Assembly (NCBI RefSeq): GCF_039545795.1
Contig: NZ_CP154260.1
Location: 2,361,001 to 2,425,000, forward strand
DNA length: 64,000 nucleotides
From: Chitinophaga niabensis
GTDB taxonomy: Bacteria; Bacteroidota; Bacteroidia; Chitinophagales; Chitinophagaceae
Reading direction: 5' to 3'
The notes below the pieces were generated by a model that was given only the letters and a program-made list of their open reading frames with translations, made no database searches and had not been told where the DNA came from. Position numbers and translations under genes: made by a program. Below, piece by piece: positions 53,214 through 61,970 of this stretch (position 1 is its first letter; each line of letters begins with the position of its first letter).

Positions 53214-54239
53214 ATGTCTTTATTCATCACATCACTTAATTCAGGGAGTAACGGAAACTGCTACTATGTCGGAAACGACAACGAGGCCGTGCTGATCGAT
53301 GCAGGAATATCCTGCCGCGAAACGGAGCGGCGCATGCAGCGGCTGGGGCTGTCCATGCAAAAGGTGAAGGCGGTGTTTATTTCACATGAACATATAGACC
53401 ATATTCGCGGGGTGACCGTGCTTTCCAATAAATACCAGCTGCCGGTTTACATTACGTCAGATACATTAAAACATGGCGGCCTGCAATTAAAGGACCACCT
53501 GGTTTCACCTTTTAGTATACAGGACCCCGTTAATATTGGGAAACTCAGTGTGAAGGCGTTCGCCAAAGAACACGATGCCGCAGAACCACATAGCTTTACC
53601 ATCACACAGGAAGCTGTCACCGTAGGCGTATTCACGGATATCGGCGTGCCCTGTAATAACCTCGTTCATCATTTCCGGCAATGCCATGCCGCATTCCTGG
53701 AAGCAAATTATGATGAGGTGATGTTGGAAAAAGGCAGGTATCCTGTTTTTCTGAAGAACCGGATCCGCGGAGGCAAAGGCCACTTGTCCAACACACAGGC
53801 ACTCACACTTTTTACCAATTGCCGCCCGGAATTTATGAGCCATCTGTTATTATCCCATCTTTCCAGGGATAATAATGATCCGCAGCTGGTGCAGTCTTTG
53901 TTCGATCAGCATGCAAATGGTACGCAGATCATTGTGGCTTCCCGCTACCAGGAAACAGCGGTATACCATGTTACGGGCGCTCCGGTGGAAAGGGCGGAAC
54001 CTGTTACCCTCCAGGTTACCAGTGCTCCGGTGGAAAGGTCGGAACCTGTTACCCTCCAGGTTACCAATGCTCCGGTGGAAAGGGTGGAACCTGTTACCCT
54101 CCAGGTTACCAGTGCCCCGGTGGAAAAGTCGGTACCCATTGCCAACAGGATAAAAGCCCTCCCGGAATCCAAGGCCAACCGCAGCCGCAGATCAGCATCC
54201 CGGAACGATGGTATTTCACAATTAGAATTATTTCATTAA
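53214..54239 (+). CDS. YycJ-type metallo-beta-lactamase nuclease with repeat tail
   Basis: 341 residues from ATG 53214 (MSLFITSLNSGSNGNC). The metal site motif HEHIDH is at 58-63 (VFISHEHIDHIRGVTV), later FTDIGVPCNNLVHHF, EANYDEVM and MSHLLLSHLSRDNN match the YycJ/WalJ subfamily, which are DNA 5'-3' exonucleases. The core ends near residue 260, as usual for the family. A 45-bp repeat adds about 60 residues (four units of VTxAPVERxEPVTLQ), then a basic stretch (NRSRRSASRNDG) and the very end SQLELFH. QLELF fits the consensus of beta-clamp-binding peptides. Confidence 0.9.
   Translation: MSLFITSLNSGSNGNCYYVGNDNEAVLIDAGISCRETERRMQRLGLSMQKVKAVFISHEHIDHIRGVTVLSNKYQLPVYITSDTLKHGGLQLKDHLVSPFSIQDPVNIGKLSVKAFAKEHDAAEPHSFTITQEAVTVGVFTDIGVPCNNLVHHFRQCHAAFLEANYDEVMLEKGRYPVFLKNRIRGGKGHLSNTQALTLFTNCRPEFMSHLLLSHLSRDNNDPQLVQSLFDQHANGTQIIVASRYQETAVYHVTGAPVERAEPVTLQVTSAPVERSEPVTLQVTNAPVERVEPVTLQVTSAPVEKSVPIANRIKALPESKANRSRRSASRNDGISQLELFH
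53970..54149 (+). repeat. 45-bp coding tandem repeat in the nuclease tail
   Basis: Units at 53970-54014, 54015-54059, 54060-54104 are nearly identical; a fourth (54105-54149) diverges in its second half. Each encodes 15 residues. Because 45 is a multiple of 3, other frames and the opposite strand stay open here, so the neighbouring open frames are artefacts. Confidence 0.95.
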
Positions 54240-54254
54240 TTTAGTCCCATAAAC

Positions 54255-54350
54255 AGGAAATGGTGTCTTCCTGACCCAACCGCTTCTCCGAAGCTAATGG
54301 CGCCTACAAATTAACACTGGCCCCTGCCGGTTAAAAAAGTTATTTGTAGG
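54255..54350 (+). promoter_or_regulatory. Fluoride riboswitch (crcB motif)
   Basis: The aptamer fits the known fluoride-sensing fold. Stem AGGAA/TTCCT (54255-54259 with 54268-54272) brackets ATGGTGTC. A second hairpin GCTTC/GAAGC (54282-54294) follows ACC. The conserved TAATGGCGCCTAC ends the aptamer (54295-54307). GGTGTC (54262-54267) can pair with GGCGCC (54299-54304) as the pseudoknot. The aptamer end CCTACAAATTAAC (54303-54315) also pairs, with one bulge, with GTTATTTGTAGG (54339-54350) that touches the start codon at 54352. Fluoride binding would free the start, so control is probably at translation. Confidence 0.92.
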
Positions 54351-54351
54351 T

Positions 54352-55608
54352 ATGAAAAAATCCTTTGAACATTTCTTAATCGCACGTCATCTCCTGTACT
54401 GGACGGTATTGGCAATTCCTGTATCCATAGTAGCCGGCTCACTCGTAGCCTTATTCCTCTGGTTGCTGGACCTGGTTACCCGGTTCCGCTGGGAACATGA
54501 ATGGTTACTTTATCTATTGCCCCTTGCAGGGATCGCGATCCATTTCCTTTACAAGTTATGGGGCAAAAATGCAGAAGCAGGGAATAACCTCATTATGGAG
54601 GAGATCCATGAACCGGGTGGTGGTGTACCGGCCCGCATGGCACCATTGGTACTTATCACCACATTGATCACGCATTTATTCGGAGGTTCTGCCGGAAGGG
54701 AAGGAACCGCAGTGCAGATCGGCGGCAGCATGGCGCAGTTATTAGGCAAATGGTTCCGCCTCTCTAAAGAAGATATCCGCATTATACTGATGATGGGTAT
54801 TGCCGCAGGCTTCGGTGCTGTATTTGGCACCCCGCTCACCGGTGCCATCTTTGCCCTGGAAGTGATCGCAACCGGAAGGATCAAATACAACGCCCTGGTG
54901 CCCTGCCTCATCGCCAGTTTGTTTGCAGACATTGTTTGCAGTGCCTGGGGCATTCATCATACCATCTACCATATCAATAGCACAGCGTTTAGCCGCTTTG
55001 ATTATGTATTAATAGCAAAAGTGGTGCTGGCGGGTGTAGCCTTTGGACTGGCCGGTTACTTATTTGCAGAAGCTTCTCATGGGGTGAAAACATTGGCCAA
55101 CCGCAGCATTAAAAGCCATAAATGGATGATCCCCGTAGTGGGAGGAGTAATGATCATAGCCCTCACGTTTATTGCAGGGACCAACGATTATCTCGGTCTG
55201 GGCGTTACCGCTAAGTCGCCGGATGGCATTTCTATCGTGAATGCTTTTCAAAAAAACGGCGTTACCTCCTGGAGCTGGCTCTGGAAGCTGGTATTTACGG
55301 CGGTTACTTTGGGGATGGGATTTAAAGGGGGAGAAGTAACACCCCTGTTCTTCATAGGTGCAGCACTGGGCAACACCCTGGCCATTTTAACCGGTGCACC
55401 GGTAGATCTCTTTGCCGGCTTAGGTTTTATTGCCGTATTCGCCGCTGCTACCAATACCCCCATCGCCTGTACGATCATGGGAGCAGAACTATTCGGCACG
55501 GATCATATCCTGTATTTCGCCATCGCCTGCTTCACTGCCTATTATTTCAGCGGGCGTTCAGGGATCTATTCCGCACAGCGGGTAGCCGTTACCAAACTGG
55601 GAAAATAA
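54352..55608 (+). CDS. CLC-type fluoride/proton antiporter (CLC-F)
   Basis: 418 residues, CLC channel/antiporter fold with about 10-12 membrane helices and no CBS domains. The canonical GSGIP ion-binding motif is replaced by GNNLI (77-81), and GREGP by GREGT (115-119, with gating Glu117), the changes described for CLC-F antiporters that expel fluoride in exchange for protons. [17 protein letters not shown] and [19 protein letters not shown] are further conserved segments. The fluoride riboswitch directly upstream supports this over a chloride transporter. It protects the cell from fluoride. Confidence 0.93.
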   Translation: MKKSFEHFLIARHLLYWTVLAIPVSIVAGSLVALFLWLLDLVTRFRWEHEWLLYLLPLAGIAIHFLYKLWGKNAEAGNNLIMEEIHEPGGGVPARMAPLVLITTLITHLFGGSAGREGTAVQIGGSMAQLLGKWFRLSKEDIRIILMMGIAAGFGAVFGTPLTGAIFALEVIATGRIKYNALVPCLIASLFADIVCSAWGIHHTIYHINSTAFSRFDYVLIAKVVLAGVAFGLAGYLFAEASHGVKTLANRSIKSHKWMIPVVGGVMIIALTFIAGTNDYLGLGVTAKSPDGISIVNAFQKNGVTSWSWLWKLVFTAVTLGMGFKGGEVTPLFFIGAALGNTLAILTGAPVDLFAGLGFIAVFAAATNTPIACTIMGAELFGTDHILYFAIACFTAYYFSGRSGIYSAQRVAVTKLGK

Positions 55609-55669
55609 CTTAATAATAGGGTAACATTACATGTAGGATATTTACAGATTCCCAATAAAATCCGGATAA

Positions 55670-58117
55670 ATGAAACACCTGGCATCCTTTATTTTTTGTT
55701 TAAGCACACTAGTGACAACAGCTCAGCAGGTTAAGCTGGATGATCAATTGAACCAGGGCCGGGTAAGGCTTCCTAACGGATGGCATCTTTCTCCCGCCGG
55801 CCGTTCCCTGAAACTGGGAGATCTGCCTTTGAACATGGCGGTTTCTCCGTCAAAGAAATGGATAGCGGTGACCAATAACGGGCAAAGTGTGCAAAGCATT
55901 CAGTTAATCGATACTAAAACCGAAACCGTGCTGGATAATGTGGTGATTCCCAAATCATGGTATGGCCTTAAATTCAGCGCCAATGAAAAATACATCTATG
56001 CTTCCGGTGGCAATGATAACAGGATACTTCAGTACGAGATCATTCAACATAAACTGCGTTTAAAAGACAGTATTATCCTGGGTGAAAAGTGGCCAGTGAA
56101 AATATCTCCGGCAGGAATTGAAATAGATGATGCGGCGCAGTTGATGTATGTGGTGACGAAAGAAGATAATGCGTTGTACGTGATCAGTCTCATTGATAAA
56201 AAGACCCTGTACCGGCAGGAACTGGGTGCCGAAGCCTATACCTGCTTACTATCCCCCAAAAAGAATGAGCTATATATTTCTTTGTGGGGAGGAGATAAGC
56301 TATTGGTACTTGATACCAGGCAGAGAAAGACCATTGCCACTATAGCCGTAGGCGATAATCCGAATGAACTGCTGCTTAATAAAAAGGGCAATTATTTGTT
56401 TGTTGCCAATGCGAATGATAATAGTGTTTCCGTGATAGATATAAGATCACGTAAAATAAAGGAGGTGCTGAATGCAGCATTATACCCTGATGCTCCTGCT
56501 GGCTCAACTTCTAACGGACTTGCATTGTCCACTAATGAAAAGACCTTATATGTAGCTAATGCAGACAATAATTGCCTCGCTGTATTTGATGTGGCGGAGC
56601 CGGGGCGAAGCAGATCAAAGGGGTTTATACCAGTAGGATGGTATCCCACCAACATTAAAGTGATCGGTAAAAGGATCTTTGTTTCCAATGGAAAAGGCTT
56701 TTCTTCTTTTGCAAATCCTAACGGCCCCAATCCTGTGAAGCCACAGCAAAGGGTCACCCGCCATGAGGGCGATGCTGTTGCACCAAAGCAGGTGGAATAT
56801 ATCGGTGGCCTGCTAAAAGGCACGATGTCTGTGATCGATGAACCGTCAGATGCAGACCTGGCAATATATTCCGGGGCTGTGTATATGAACACGCCTTATT
56901 CTAAGGAAAAAGAAACCGTTTCTTCCGGTGAGGCAGGTAATCCCATTCCTATGAAGATCGGTGATCCCTCACCTATAAAACATGTTTTCTATGTCATCAA
57001 GGAAAACAGAACGTATGACCAGGTATTGGGTGATATGCCGGAAGGGAACGGCGATACCAGCTTAGTGTTGTTCGGAGAAAAGATCACCCCCAATCAACAT
57101 AAGCTGGCCCGGGAGTTTGTGCTGCTGGACAATTTTTATGTAGATGGAGAAGTAAGTGCAGACGGGCATAACTGGAGTACTTCAGCACATGCCACAGATT
57201 TCCTGGAAAAGAACTGGCCAACCAGTTATGGTGGCCGTGGAGGTACTTACCCGGGGGAAGGGCAGCGTGAAGTAGCGAACCCCAAAAAAGGCTTTATCTG
57301 GGACTATTGTAAACGTGCCGGTGTGAGCTATCGCACTTACGGAGAGTTCGCGGATGATGGGAAGCCCAATATCCCTGCACTGGCAGGGCATTTTTGTCCT
57401 TATTACACGAGTTATGGCCTTACTACGAGAGATACTACCCGTTTTCACCAATGGAAGCAGGAATTTGATTCACTGGTGGCTGTTAATGCGCTGCCGCAGT
57501 TCAATACGGTCCGTTTTGGCAATAACCATACAGAAGGCCTGAAAAAAGGCCGTCCTACACCTTTTGCACATGTTGCGGATAACGACTGGGCACTGGGTAT
57601 GTTCATAGAACATTTATCAAAGAGCAGTGTATGGAAAGAAAGTGTTGTATTTGTAGTGGAAGATGATGCGCAGAATGGACCGGACCATGTGGATGCACAT
57701 CGTACAACTGCATTTGTGGCCGGCCCCTATGTTAAAAGAGGGTTTGTGGATCATACTATGTATTCCACTTCTTCCATGTTAAGAACAATGGAACTCATTC
57801 TGGGATTGCCACCGATGAGCCAGTACGACGCAGCTGCCACTCCCATGTGGAAAAGTTTTATGGCAATACCTGACCTGGCGCCTTTCAGGGCGCTTAAGGC
57901 AAATGTGGACCTCAATGAGCGCAATACTGCTACTACAGCCAGTGCAAAACTAAGTGAGCAATTCGATTTCAGTAAAGAAGACCGGATACCAGACCTGCTC
58001 TTTAGTGAGGTGATCTGGAAGGCGGTGAAAGGAGAGTGGAGCGAAATGCCCGCTCCCCGGCGCAGCGCCTTTTTAAAGAATACCGGAAAAGAGGAGGACG
58101 AAGATGAAGACGATTAA
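55670..58117 (+). CDS. YncE-like propeller/alkaline-phosphatase-superfamily phosphoesterase fusion
   Basis: 815 residues, signal peptide ending VTTAQQ, hence periplasmic or surface. The N-terminal seven-bladed propeller (about 40-370) has YVTN repeats (KTIATIAVGDNPNELLLNKK, FVANANDNSVSVIDI). The C-terminal phosphoesterase domain (about 430-770) starts HVFYVIKENRTYDQVLGDMP and has DGHNWSTSAHATDFLEKNWP and SVVFVVEDDAQNGPDHVDAH, the metal-binding phosphatase-fold segments. Enzyme substrate unknown. The end KEEDEDEDD is very acidic. Its 3' end overlaps the convergent barrel gene by 4 bases. Confidence 0.92.
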   Translation: MKHLASFIFCLSTLVTTAQQVKLDDQLNQGRVRLPNGWHLSPAGRSLKLGDLPLNMAVSPSKKWIAVTNNGQSVQSIQLIDTKTETVLDNVVIPKSWYGLKFSANEKYIYASGGNDNRILQYEIIQHKLRLKDSIILGEKWPVKISPAGIEIDDAAQLMYVVTKEDNALYVISLIDKKTLYRQELGAEAYTCLLSPKKNELYISLWGGDKLLVLDTRQRKTIATIAVGDNPNELLLNKKGNYLFVANANDNSVSVIDIRSRKIKEVLNAALYPDAPAGSTSNGLALSTNEKTLYVANADNNCLAVFDVAEPGRSRSKGFIPVGWYPTNIKVIGKRIFVSNGKGFSSFANPNGPNPVKPQQRVTRHEGDAVAPKQVEYIGGLLKGTMSVIDEPSDADLAIYSGAVYMNTPYSKEKETVSSGEAGNPIPMKIGDPSPIKHVFYVIKENRTYDQVLGDMPEGNGDTSLVLFGEKITPNQHKLAREFVLLDNFYVDGEVSADGHNWSTSAHATDFLEKNWPTSYGGRGGTYPGEGQREVANPKKGFIWDYCKRAGVSYRTYGEFADDGKPNIPALAGHFCPYYTSYGLTTRDTTRFHQWKQEFDSLVAVNALPQFNTVRFGNNHTEGLKKGRPTPFAHVADNDWALGMFIEHLSKSSVWKESVVFVVEDDAQNGPDHVDAHRTTAFVAGPYVKRGFVDHTMYSTSSMLRTMELILGLPPMSQYDAAATPMWKSFMAIPDLAPFRALKANVDLNERNTATTASAKLSEQFDFSKEDRIPDLLFSEVIWKAVKGEWSEMPAPRRSAFLKNTGKEEDEDEDD

Positions 58118-58659
58118 TAAAGTATATAGCCGAATTTAAGCCCTATGGCCGGCGTTGCGCTTCCTTCTTCAGCGCGACTGTCGTACCGGAAGGAATAGCC
58201 CAGCAACAGCTCAAAACTGAATCGTTTGCCTATGCCGCGTTGCATACCCCAGGAAGGAGTGATGGCAACAGCCGGGTTATTGTACATATTATCGTAAGCA
58301 ATAGGGGTAAAGCTATAACCCAGTTCCACACTCAGAAAGTTCCCGGAGTTATTGGTGATGGATTTGCCCTTACTCACCCTTTTATCCAGGTTATAATAAT
58401 GGCGGCCTTCTGCGGAGAGCGTAGGCGCTAATGTATAACCGAAACTTTCACCCGCAAAGCTACTATAGGCATAAAAGAAACCATAGTTCAGGCTGGCTTC
58501 AAAGTTTAAGGAAGTACGCCGGGAGATGCTTTTTTCATAATTAACAGAAGCACCGATTAAGAGAAGATTTGCTTTTACCTGGGAAGGCTTCAGGCCTTCC
58601 TGGCTAATGGCCTGCAGAGCGATAAGGATAAATAGCTGCAATAAAATGATACGTTTCAA
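58114..58659 (-). CDS. Outer-membrane beta-barrel protein, unknown function
   Basis: 181 residues. Signal peptide ending AISQEG; then strand-like segments with alternating polarity (SQVKANLLLIGASVNYEKSI, LNFEASLNYGFFYAYS, SFELLLGYSFRYDSRA) and a terminal aromatic IGLKFGYILY. It fits a small 8-stranded barrel. No family recognised. Converges with the propeller/phosphoesterase gene. Confidence 0.8.
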   Translation of the reverse strand: MKRIILLQLFILIALQAISQEGLKPSQVKANLLLIGASVNYEKSISRRTSLNFEASLNYGFFYAYSSFAGESFGYTLAPTLSAEGRHYYNLDKRVSKGKSITNNSGNFLSVELGYSFTPIAYDNMYNNPAVAITPSWGMQRGIGKRFSFELLLGYSFRYDSRAEEGSATPAIGLKFGYILY

Positions 58660-58815
58660 GCGTTGAATTTTAATAAAGGTATAGGCGAAGGGTGTTTAAA
58701 TGCCAAAATAGCGATTGAAATGTAAGAAAAGTATCCTGAAATGCGATTTCTCCATCAATTCCCCGATTGTGCGGTTGAGAACTCTTCCTTATCTTGCCCT
58801 TCTGATAAACTGATC

Positions 58816-61269
58816 ATGCAAATTAAAAAGTACTTATTACTGGCTATTGCGCTGGTAGGTGCCTGCTCCACACAGGCCCAGCAAAAATCAAGACTAAATA
58901 ACGGTTGGGAATTCCTGCGGTCGGACCTGGGAGGCATCTGGGAAGCCGTACGCCCTGTGGGCAAAGGCGCACCGGAGGCATCTCCTTTATGGGAAGCGAT
59001 CTCTCTTCCGCATTGCGTTAATGCAAACGATTGCGTAGATCCGGATCTCAACTATTACCAGGGCCCCGCATGGTACCGTACACAGCTGAAGATCAGCAAC
59101 CCTTATGCAAACGGCAGAACGCTCCTTCACTTTGAAGGTGCCGGTCAGAAAACGGACGTGTATGTATACACGACCAAAGTTGGCAGCCATATCGGCGGTT
59201 ATGATGAATGGACGGTAGACATCACGGATGCAGTAGCTGCTTTCCGGAAGACCCCTGCCTATAAGCAGCAGTTCAAGGAAAATATTCCCATATCCATCAG
59301 AACAGATAATAGCCGTGACCTGGAAATGATCCCTTCCAGCTTATCTGACTTTAATGTATATGGCGGCATTTACCGTTACCTGAACCTGGTGTATGCACCG
59401 GCTTTGTCTATTCAAAGACTGCAGGTGGTAACGGAAGCATCAGGTAATATGGCGGTGGAAGTTTATCCGTACAACAAGTACGGATTCAATAAAGCGTTGT
59501 TTAAAACGGTATTGAAAGACCCCGCCGGTAAAGTAATTGATCAGGCTTCCTATGAGATTGATGGCCTGGACATCAAAGCGCATGTACCTGTTGCTGCATT
59601 CAAAGTAAAAGAGCCCAAATTATGGAGCACCACATCTCCTGCATTGTACACGGTGGAAACATCGGTTACTGCAGGGAATGGTACCTATACACAGATCGAA
59701 AAGATTGGTTTTCGCTCTTTTAAATTCGAAAAGCAGGGACCTTTCTTCCTGAACGGCCAAAGACTTTTGCTGAATGGTACCCACCGTCATGAAGATCATG
59801 CAGGTGTAGCTGCTGCTATGACCGATGATATGATGCGCAGGGAAATGATCCTCATGAAAGACATGGGCGTGAATTTCATCCGCCTGGGCCATTACCAACA
59901 ATCCCGCACTATCCTGCAGTTGTGCGATAGTCTTGGTATTGTAGTATGGGAAGAGATCCCCTGGTGCCGTGGCGGACTGGGTGGCAAAACCTATAAGGAG
60001 CAGGCTAAACGTATGCTCACGAATATGATCGAGCAACATCACAATCATCCTTCCGTGATCATCTGGGGCCTCGGGAATGAGAACGACTGGCCCGGCGACT
60101 TCCCTGAATTCGATAAAGAAAAGATTCGCACGTTCATGAAAGAACTGAATGATCTTTCTCATAAACTGGATCCTTCCCGCAAAACGGCCATCCGCCGTTG
60201 TGATTTCTGTAAGGATATTGTAGATGTATATTCTCCCTCTATCTGGGCAGGCTGGTACCGCGGTATTTACACAGAGTATAAACAAACATCGGAAGACGAA
60301 TTCAAAAAAGTAGATCGCTTCCTGCACGTAGAGTGGGGTGGTGACAGCCATGCAGGCCGCCATTCTGAAACACCGGATAAAGCGCTGCAGAACGTCAAAA
60401 CAGGCAATGGTACAGATGAACGTGCAGGTGATGCTTCTTTATATGGTGGCGCAGCACGCGTATCAAAAGACGGAGACTGGAGTGAAAGTTATATCTGCAA
60501 TCTCATGGACTGGCACCTGAAAGAACAGGAAACCATGCCATGGCTCACAGGTACCGCGCAATGGGTGTTCAAAGATTTCTCTACACCTATACGGCCGGAT
60601 AACCCTGTGCCCTATATGAATCAGAAAGGCCTGGTGGAAAGAGACCTCACACCCAAGGATGCATATTATGTGTTTCAGTCGTATTGGGCAACCAAACCCA
60701 TGGCACGTATCTATGGCCATTCCTGGCCGGTAAGATGGGGGAGTGAAGGAGAAAGTAAAATGGTGAAAGTATATTCCAATTGTGAAGAAGCAGAGTTGTT
60801 TGTAAACGGAAAGAGCCTTGGTAAAAAGAAACGCAACAGCCAGGATTTCCCTGCAGCAGGTTTACGCTGGGAGGTAGTGTTCAATAAAGGAAAGAACGAA
60901 GTGAAAGTAGTGGCGCGCAAAGGAAAAGAAACTACACAGGACCAGGTTTCTTTTGAATACCAAACAGCGAAATGGAGCAAACCTGCAAAGATGACCCTGC
61001 AGCAGATTGCATTGGAGAAAGGTATTGCCACACTGGAAGTAAAAGTATTTGACAGTAATAATGTGTATTGCCCCGATGCTGCTAACTGGGTAAGATTCTC
61101 GCTGGCAGGAGATGGTAAACTGATAGACAACCAGGGTACTTCCTCCGGATCCAGATTTGTGCAGTTATACAGCGGTAGAGCCATCATTCGTGTGGATACT
61201 AAAAATGGAAAGAACGTAGCTGCGGTGAAAAGTGAAGGCATGGAAACAGTTACATTAAACTTAAAATAA
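58816..61269 (+). CDS. Glycoside hydrolase family 2 protein
   Basis: 817 residues from ATG 58816 (MQIKKYLLLAIALVGACSTQ); a possible lipobox LVGAC suggests a lipoprotein. Domains in order: jelly-roll sugar-binding domain (to about 190), immunoglobulin-like domain (to about 295), TIM barrel with acid/base Glu422 (IIWGLGNENDWPGD) and nucleophile Glu506 (FLHVEWGGDSHAGR), then a C-terminal beta domain (about 620-817, DUF4982-like). Beta-galactosidase is the usual label; related enzymes act on other beta-glycosides. No susC/D partner adjoins it. Confidence 0.92.
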   Translation: MQIKKYLLLAIALVGACSTQAQQKSRLNNGWEFLRSDLGGIWEAVRPVGKGAPEASPLWEAISLPHCVNANDCVDPDLNYYQGPAWYRTQLKISNPYANGRTLLHFEGAGQKTDVYVYTTKVGSHIGGYDEWTVDITDAVAAFRKTPAYKQQFKENIPISIRTDNSRDLEMIPSSLSDFNVYGGIYRYLNLVYAPALSIQRLQVVTEASGNMAVEVYPYNKYGFNKALFKTVLKDPAGKVIDQASYEIDGLDIKAHVPVAAFKVKEPKLWSTTSPALYTVETSVTAGNGTYTQIEKIGFRSFKFEKQGPFFLNGQRLLLNGTHRHEDHAGVAAAMTDDMMRREMILMKDMGVNFIRLGHYQQSRTILQLCDSLGIVVWEEIPWCRGGLGGKTYKEQAKRMLTNMIEQHHNHPSVIIWGLGNENDWPGDFPEFDKEKIRTFMKELNDLSHKLDPSRKTAIRRCDFCKDIVDVYSPSIWAGWYRGIYTEYKQTSEDEFKKVDRFLHVEWGGDSHAGRHSETPDKALQNVKTGNGTDERAGDASLYGGAARVSKDGDWSESYICNLMDWHLKEQETMPWLTGTAQWVFKDFSTPIRPDNPVPYMNQKGLVERDLTPKDAYYVFQSYWATKPMARIYGHSWPVRWGSEGESKMVKVYSNCEEAELFVNGKSLGKKKRNSQDFPAAGLRWEVVFNKGKNEVKVVARKGKETTQDQVSFEYQTAKWSKPAKMTLQQIALEKGIATLEVKVFDSNNVYCPDAANWVRFSLAGDGKLIDNQGTSSGSRFVQLYSGRAIIRVDTKNGKNVAAVKSEGMETVTLNLK

Positions 61270-61296
61270 AAAGATGACGGTGTTGGGTTAATACCC

Positions 61297-61351
61297 CTCA
61301 TATCTACTAATTTAATTAGCTAGGTTTGCTAAATAAATTAGTAGATATGAG
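61297..61351 (+). promoter_or_regulatory. 18-bp perfect inverted repeat over the umuD-like start
   Basis: CTCATATCTACTAATTTA (61297-61314) and its exact complement (61334-61351) flank a 19-bp spacer that itself contains TTAGC...GCTAA. The right arm covers the ATG at 61347-61349. As DNA it is a strong operator candidate; as RNA it would form a long hairpin that hides the start codon. Confidence 0.7.
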
Positions 61352-61811
61352 AATCGTTGCCCGGCAGGAGAACCTGCAATTTTATACGCTTCAGGAAAGA
61401 GAAACGCTGCCTTTACCCTATGTGAGCACACCTGTTAAAGCCGGCTTCCCCTCTCCGGCACAAGACTTCATGGAAGAAGATATAGACCTCGTTGCATTTT
61501 TAGGCATGAACAAACCCTCCGTATACATTGTACGGGTAGATGGTAATTCTATGCAGGATGAACATATACCAGACAATAGTTACCTGGTGGTAGACAGGTC
61601 CCTGAAACCACAACCACACGATATTGTAGTAGCTGTACTGAATGGAGAGTTCACGGTTAAAACCCTGGTGAAATCTACCGCCGGCTGGATGTTATATCCT
61701 GCCAACGCCGTGTATGATCCTATTATGATCAGGGAGGGAGACGACTTCCAGGTATGGGGTGTGGTAGCCCAGGTGATCATTGACCGCAAAGAAATGAGAA
61801 AGCGGCATTGA
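61347..61811 (+). CDS. UmuD-like S24 (LexA-type) autoprotease
   Basis: 154 residues from ATG 61347. S24 serine protease fold with self-cleavage site Ala32-Gly33 (TPVKAGFPSPAQDF), catalytic Ser68 in VDGNSMQDEHI and Lys105 in EFTVKTLV. Lacks a DNA-binding N-terminal domain, so it is UmuD- rather than LexA-like: cleaved UmuD helps DNA polymerase V in mutagenic repair. No umuC follows; the next gene encodes an outer-membrane protein, so a partner must lie elsewhere or be absent. Expression is probably set by the inverted repeat at its start. Confidence 0.88.
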   Translation: MRIVARQENLQFYTLQERETLPLPYVSTPVKAGFPSPAQDFMEEDIDLVAFLGMNKPSVYIVRVDGNSMQDEHIPDNSYLVVDRSLKPQPHDIVVAVLNGEFTVKTLVKSTAGWMLYPANAVYDPIMIREGDDFQVWGVVAQVIIDRKEMRKRH

Positions 61812-61970
61812 AAAATACCGTAACCTTTAGTTTTGCATTTAACCTCAATACTTATGAGCACTGAAAGGCATTAAGCTATAATGTTAAAATTACCCCAGGC
61901 AGAAACATCCCGGCTCATATTTTGTTACTGTGTTATAGACCATGCTTCTGTAACCAAAACAATGTTTTAT

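Noticed and set aside
53875..54153. Repeated open frames on plus and minus strands over the nuclease tail
   Set aside because: They are side effects of a 45-bp repeat, whose length is a multiple of three, and have no start context or known domain.
54352..55608. Reading the CLC protein as an ordinary chloride channel
   Set aside because: GNNLI and GREGT replace the chloride motifs and a fluoride riboswitch precedes the gene, so the fluoride antiporter reading is better.
58741..58815. Upstream start of the GH2 gene
   Set aside because: ATG 58816 gives a normal signal peptide; the 25 residues before it do not.
61881..61970. Upstream extension of the barrel protein gene
   Set aside because: The added 30 residues are not signal-peptide-like, while ATG 61971 opens a clean signal peptide.
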